Positions 61,501 through 64,000 of a stretch of 64,000 nt of DNA are shown here, piece by piece; position 1 is the stretch's first letter, and each line of letters opens with the position of its first letter. This DNA comes from Talpa occidentalis (Eukaryota > Chordata > Mammalia > Eulipotyphla > Talpidae). The position numbers and the translations under genes were made by a program. A model generated the notes under the pieces. The model was not told the DNA's origin, made no database searches, and saw only the letters and a list, made by a program, of their open reading frames with translations. Location: NCBI RefSeq assembly GCF_014898055.3, contig NW_023601104.1:81203106-81267105 (forward strand). The letters run 5' to 3'.

Positions 61501-63991
61501 AACAAAGCAGAAAACATGGCGGTACAGCCTGCGTCCCGTCACTTGGCTCGTATTTTTGAACAAGCATTTTCTAAGATCAGATAATAGCTGACTTATCTCC
61601 CTTGCTTCAAAATCATGTAATACCTTTATAGTCTGTAAGACTGGGGCAGGAACATCACAAATGAGTCAGTTTACTGCCTTGTAGTCTATTAAAGGGTTCT
61701 ACTGAAAGGAATCAACCTGTTCATATACTAAACTTAAAATTTTTCCAACTTCAGCCTCTTAAAATTATCCATTTTGCTCCCTTTTATTTCATAAATCCAT
61801 ACTTAGTGTTGAATCAAATGCTGTGAATATTAAAATCCCATTTTTATCAAAACTCCCGTTAAAGTTTCTCTTTACTATAAGGCATTATAGTTGCACAAAG
61901 ACTAAGTTCAAACTTGTACAATCTACTTTTAAAATCATTCTTCTCTGGTCCTCGTCTTGGTGTTGACATCCTAAAGAAGGGACAACTTGGAAGCCATCAT
62001 CTAGCTTACAAAGAGTTACAGAAATCTCTAATGTAAACATAATAGATTTAAATTACCTGTAGAATAGTTAGTTGTTTTCGTTACAGATTCTTGAGCTTCA
62101 GATATAGCCTTCAAAATTAGATTCTTATTAGCTTGCTTAGAAGGTGGAAGAGAAGGTCTAGAAAAGTTAGTAACAAATAGATTAAATTTTAGATCTGAGG
62201 TCTTTTTACATGCTAGCCATCCATTTTGTCTTTACTAAAGTTCTGTTAGATTTTGAACAGACCAGCTGTAGCTTTTAGGAAATGCCAACTAGATCAGAAC
62301 CATGTAACTTTTTTCAATGATGAACCTGAAGCAAATCTCCCCCACCCCCACCTCATTAGTTTTTAATATTCTCTGCCATCCTCTATAATTAAAAGCAATT
62401 GTTTCATTCATTTTAGTGTTTCTCAAAAACACTAAAGTCTACATCACATACTATTAATTTTTTATTCTCATAATAAAGATGACTCCATCAGACAAAGATT
62501 AATTTAGAGACACGTGCATGTACCTCCTCTCGGGCTTTGCTGGCACTGACACACTGCTGGAGATGCTTCCTGTTCGGGACCCACAGTCATCATCTTCCTC
62601 CTCCTCTTCTCCATCATGATTGAATTTTTTTACTTTAATAACTGAACTTACCACCGGCAACTTTCTCTTTCGAAAGTTTTCTTCCTGCAATCAGATAAAT
62701 TTAGACTTACCTAAACTCAGAAAATAACAAAGTTCTACCACAGAACGTATTTTTCTCAAGAAAAAGCCAATGATATTAAAAATTCATGGGATATTTCCTG
62801 TTTCTTATGAAAGTATTATACCTAATAGCTAACCTTAGTTGACACTAAAACTAGAGTTTTAATATTTACTTAAAAACAGCGACATAAAGCACACGTTAAG
62901 GAAACTAGTAAAACTGGAGTTACGGTTTACTAGTAACTGCTGAGAAAAAAGCTAAAGTCAACCTAAAATCTCCCAAAAATTGTAAGGTAAGGTTGAAGCT
63001 GTCACAACCATTGGCATCTCAGGAAAACAAACAAGATGTAAAATATCTGTAGAAGCCAGTTGTGGTGCAGAAAACCTGACTGGTATATGTGGAGTAGCAC
63101 AGAAATTACTTTAAACATGAAGTATGTGTTATTTCATAAACTATTTTGTTTCAAGAATTATCAACCCAGAGTTTGAAAGTACAAACCTCAATACTCATTT
63201 TTTCTGAGTTGTTTCTAAAGAAGGGACTGTAAGTCTCTTCTAAGCTGTTAAGCACTTCTGGTTCACACAAACGTCCTGTTTCATATACCCGGCTGTTCTG
63301 TATATCGAGAGGCTTGGCAGTATGAATACTGTTTTGCTGTTGTTGAAATTGCAGCCTGTTTAAATGAGTACCACCATCTGCATTTCGACTTGCAGGTGGG
63401 CGATAAATTTCAATAGAAGGACGAGAAGAACCGTATGTAAGTGTCACTGTAGGTTTTTTCTGAGATAAAGGATTCTCCTGCACAAAATTGAGGTCTTCAT
63501 CAATGAGATCATCTGGTTCCGGCTTAATATCTATCACATCTTCAGATGGTGCCGGCTCCCTCAGAGGTTTCACTGTTGACATTAGTCGGGTTGCAGCTCC
63601 ATCATCGTAACTCTGTCTATTTAAAAACACATATACACACAAAGTTACATCCTATTTAGAGCTGTTAACCTCAAAAAAAGTTCTGATAGTCTCCTTATCC
63701 ACTGAAAACTAATGAAATCAAATTCCTTTTTTAAACTTTGATATACTACATTTAAAACAAGATACCTTGGTCTTATTCATTGTTTGATTCAAAAAAATGC
63801 TCTGTCTTAATGTTTCCAAAAACAACTGAAAACAGCAATTTGAAGATTTAAAACGAAAGTAAAAGTCACATACAAATACCCATGTTCCCACAGCACGTCT
63901 ACATGGGACTCTTACCTGACATTAGTGGTTTTCTGCTCCTGTGAACTTGTAGAAACTCTGGAATCTCTTTTTTCAGGTCTAGTGCTAGAAA
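40587..63991 (-). CDS. ZC3H14: ZC3H14, C-terminal part of gene (13 coding exons, spliced)
   Basis: Zinc finger CCCH-type containing 14, the mammalian orthologue of yeast Nab2 and fly dNab2. It is a mainly nuclear-speckle protein that binds poly(A) RNA and limits poly(A) tail length. The 13 exons join in phase to 618 codons including the stop, corresponding to about residue 120 to the end of the 736-residue human protein. In order they carry: the acidic/Ser-rich middle region, a basic nuclear-localisation stretch (RKRKLP...KVKKF), a poly-acidic run, a Gln/Thr-rich region and five tandem CCCH fingers. Fingers 1-2 have Cys spacing C-x5-C-x5-C-x3-H; fingers 3-5 have C-x5-C-x4-C-x3-H. The N-terminal PWI-like domain, start codon and promoter lie beyond position 64000. 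Confidence 0.96.
40983..41255 (+). repeat. tRNA-SINE, older type, in last ZC3H14 intron
   Basis: Head gggcctccctggtggtgcaa. The duplication aaaaatttga is on both sides. Antisense to ZC3H14. Confidence 0.87.
41293..41399 (-). CDS. ZC3H14: ZC3H14 exon, CCCH finger 5
   Basis: The acceptor is gtatttag and the donor gtaaat. It encodes H-CRFNTQCTRPDCTFYH (finger 5) and then PTITVPPRHALKWIRPQT with a split Ser. Confidence 0.96.
41858..42183 (+). repeat. tRNA-SINE, younger type, full length
   Basis: Intact head, A and B boxes, 30-nt insert and extra gcatgcctctatt module. A perfect 16-bp duplication aaccatcattactctc is at 41841-41856 and 42184-42199. Confidence 0.94.
42420..42723 (+). repeat. tRNA-SINE, older, with internal (CA)n expansion
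   Basis: The head is gggccgccctggtgccacag and the duplication gaagtcaccact. A CA microsatellite replaces the usual cctctcaccc region. Confidence 0.85.
42618..42642 (+). repeat. (CA)n microsatellite
   Basis: About 12 uninterrupted CA units inside the SINE body, followed by a C run. Confidence 0.9.
42768..42859 (-). CDS. ZC3H14: ZC3H14 exon, CCCH finger 4
   Basis: The acceptor is acattgtcag and the donor gtaaga. It encodes AVTTPAPPSNNQL, then CRYFPACKKMECPFYH (finger 4), then PK. Confidence 0.96.
43135..43271 (-). CDS. ZC3H14: ZC3H14 exon, CCCH fingers 2 and 3
   Basis: The acceptor is gttttatag and the donor gttagt. It encodes KAFPNCKFAEKCLFVH (finger 2, its first Cys in the previous exon), CKYDAKCTKADCPFTH (finger 3), then MSRRIPVLPPKP. 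Confidence 0.96.
44073..44193 (-). CDS. ZC3H14: ZC3H14 exon, CCCH finger 1
   Basis: The acceptor is cctttgtag and the donor gtaagt. It encodes AEMSDLSMAQKPEKLLER then CKYWPACKNGDECAYHH, the first CCCH finger, and the first Cys of finger 2. It is GC-richer than its surroundings. Confidence 0.96.
44194..46518. other. ZC3H14 intron, mostly unclassified
   Basis: No exon found. The region at 45110-45250 is weakly MIR-like. The remainder has no recognised repeat. Confidence 0.5.
46519..46840 (-). repeat. tRNA-SINE, younger type, abutting an older SINE
   Basis: The - strand head ggcctccccggtggcgcagt runs to the extra catgcctctatt module and T-rich tail. Only 12 bases of T-rich sequence separate its head from the tail of the SINE at 46853-47110. 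Confidence 0.9.
46853..47110 (-). repeat. tRNA-SINE, older type
   Basis: The - strand head ggcctccctggtggcgcagg runs to tatgcataaataattgtctt. It probably hosts the neighbouring younger copy in its tail. Confidence 0.87.
47878..48110 (-). CDS. ZC3H14: ZC3H14 exon
   Basis: The acceptor is tgtctggcag and the donor gtgtgt (weak). It encodes RDLVQPDKPASPKFIVTLDG ... DDPNGSFSN. Together with the 160-nt exon before it, it totals 393 nt, so the pair can be skipped in frame. Confidence 0.95.
48892..49051 (-). CDS. ZC3H14: ZC3H14 exon
   Basis: The acceptor is ttggctcag and the donor gtagat. It encodes DYYDMESMVHADTRSFILKK ... VLSGHLMQT plus a split Arg. Confidence 0.95.
49052..53201. other. ZC3H14 4.15-kb intron, no recent SINE
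   Basis: No copies of the tRNA-SINE family or L1. It contains scattered old MIR/L2-like text (for example 50600-50780 and 52640-52735) and an unclassified repeat near 50080. No exon supported. Confidence 0.5.
52640..52735 (-). repeat. L2-type LINE 3' end
   Basis: Antisense text ttcatgaggcactgaatata and gggactgggtactgaaaaca resembles the L2 terminus. Confidence 0.45.
53202..53276 (-). CDS. ZC3H14: ZC3H14 exon (symmetric, 75 nt)
   Basis: The acceptor is atattctag and the donor gttggt (weak). It encodes GTQQRQLLSRLQIDPVMAET then LQISQ. Skipping removes 25 residues in frame, consistent with the known shorter ZC3H14 isoforms. Confidence 0.94.
54742..55176 (-). CDS. Hypothetical 144-codon ORF, coiled-coil, LINE-ORF1-like
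   Basis: I do not recognise this as a known gene. It is an uninterrupted ATG ORF in the sense direction of ZC3H14, inside the 7-kb intron. Residues about 33-100 are heptad-rich (SHLLKKISTDINEIKEMK ... EAKISSLEVKMNE). After a charged stretch comes SRTTDVKIIGFLRNIEKGK, which recalls the 'R-x-N-x-R-I-x-G' step after the coiled coil in LINE ORF1 proteins. Near its 3' end is CAG|GTACTT, a plausible splice donor, but no pyrimidine-rich acceptor is obvious upstream. The most likely origin is an old LINE ORF1 fragment; an exapted exon is possible. No signs of a promoter. Confidence 0.35.
   Translation of the reverse strand: MKMSSKFPSPSLPIFFSPGPVDVGSVTSSSCSLNELDSISHLLKKISTDINEIKEMKTAILTVEANLFDLSVRVSKNEAKISSLEVKMNECSTTSECNRHSEDLQDEVDFDSQSRTTDVKIIGFLRNIEKGKLEVCAVSQVLAL
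56073..56362 (+). repeat. tRNA-SINE, older type
   Basis: Head ggggccttcctggtggtgcc. The duplication aaatttatacct is on both sides. Confidence 0.87.
56444..56710 (-). repeat. tRNA-SINE, older type
   Basis: The - strand head gggcctccctggtggcgcaa runs to tgcataaataaataaatctt. The duplication ttaagttca-(c/t)ttttt is on both sides. Confidence 0.87.
57760..57870 (+). repeat. MIR-type SINE remnant
   Basis: Contains aaggaaactgaagcacaaaa, aggtcagctaatgagtggaa and cttctacttctctccatg, typical of the MIR 3' part. Confidence 0.6.
58141..58301 (+). repeat. tRNA-SINE, older, 5'-truncated
   Basis: Only the 3' half (cagacctctcctgtctggcc ... tgcattaataaaataaatct) is present, ending in a G9 run. Confidence 0.82.
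58690..58919 (+). mobile_element. LINE-1 3' end, tail replaced by SINE
   Basis: Matches the last codons and 3' UTR of the L1 at 25174-25812 (aactggaagggatcatgctc ... gtcaaaataagggtgg). It breaks off before the polyadenylation region. Confidence 0.85.
58920..59048 (+). repeat. tRNA-SINE 3' half fused to L1
   Basis: Starts at gatccgcctgttctgctccc directly after the L1 text and runs to the A tail. It is in the same orientation as the L1. Confidence 0.82.
60010..60218 (+). repeat. tRNA-SINE, older, internally deleted
   Basis: A diverged head gggcctccctcctggcctag, a B box (gagttcgatccct), then a deletion from cagacctctcctgtctggct straight to ccccactctgtctctggtga. It ends about 17 bases from a ZC3H14 donor site. 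Confidence 0.8.
60235..60390 (-). CDS. ZC3H14: ZC3H14 exon (symmetric, 156 nt)
   Basis: The acceptor is catataaaag and the donor gtattt. It encodes VSQKQTLPVAPRTRTSQEEL ... EDNIEKSQ. Its length is a multiple of three, so it could be a cassette exon. Confidence 0.94.
60821..61160 (+). repeat. tRNA-SINE, younger type, full length
   Basis: Intact head and insert, extra catgcctctat module and a long A tail. The duplication aatagtgct is at 60812-60820 and after the tail. Confidence 0.92.
62057..62157 (-). CDS. ZC3H14: ZC3H14 exon
   Basis: The acceptor is acttttctag and the donor gtaatt. It encodes PSLPPSKQANKNLILKAISE ... KTTNYST. Confidence 0.94.
62524..62684 (-). CDS. ZC3H14: ZC3H14 exon with nuclear localisation and acidic run
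   Basis: The acceptor is ctgattgcag and the donor gtacat. It encodes EENFRKRKLPVVSSV, then KVKKFNHDGEEEEEDDD, then a Ser-rich tail to PAKPER plus a split Arg. RKRK and KVKK form the basic nuclear-import signal. Confidence 0.95.
63187..63616 (-). CDS. ZC3H14: ZC3H14 large exon
   Basis: The acceptor is tttaaatag and the donor gtttgt (weak). It encodes 143 codons, (R)QSYDDGAATRLMSTVK through VIDIKPEPDDLIDEDLNFVQ to NNSEKMSIE. It is acidic and disordered in character. Confidence 0.96.
63916..63991 (-). CDS. ZC3H14: ZC3H14 exon (first in window)
   Basis: The acceptor cccttgcag is at the very end of the window and the donor is gtaaga. It encodes SSTRPEKRDSRVSTSSQEQK and then TTNV plus a split Arg. 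Confidence 0.93.
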
Positions 63992-64000
63992 CTGCAAGGG

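Overview
The window is a piece of a placental-mammal nuclear genome. It has long GT-AG introns, tRNA-derived SINEs with A and B boxes, LINE-1 3' ends that encode the mammalian ORF2 C-terminus, and MIR, L2 and hAT fossils. The L1 type and the 'ggcctccc(c)ggtggcgcag' SINE head suggest a laurasiatherian. The SINE body is not one I can assign to a species: it is not Alu, B1, the carnivore CAN, the horse ERE, the vespertilionid VES or the cetacean CHR body.

Two protein-coding genes meet tail to tail. On the + strand, positions 62-36784 hold the last 22 coding exons of EML5 (echinoderm microtubule-associated protein-like 5), about 884 residues of WD40/HELP repeats, with a 3' UTR after 36784. On the - strand, positions 63991-40587 hold the last 13 coding exons of ZC3H14 (nuclear poly(A)-binding CCCH zinc-finger protein), about 617 residues including all five C-terminal zinc fingers. 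The 5' ends of both genes lie outside the window. Every exon was placed by splice sites, phase and recognised protein sequence. The EML5-ZC3H14 convergent neighbourhood matches the human chromosome 14 arrangement.

The most interesting coding feature is a run of three very short EML5 exons (15, 9 and 21 nt) around the linker before the last HELP motif. All keep the frame if skipped. The 9-nt exon has a UGCUGCUG element between its pyrimidine tract and its AG, the layout known for SRRM4/nSR100-dependent neural microexons. The two 3' UTRs probably overlap as antisense partners between about 37.2 and 40.5 kb.

The rest is intronic. It holds about 21 copies of one tRNA-SINE family, in at least two age classes. 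The younger class carries an extra 3' module, and in one clear and one probable case a younger copy sits nested in the tail of an older copy. There are also L1 3' ends (two with 18-bp target duplications), a decayed hAT transposase, MIR/L2 remnants, and a 144-codon sense ORF with coiled-coil, LINE-ORF1-like character in a ZC3H14 intron. No functional RNA gene, CRISPR array or bacterial-type element is present.
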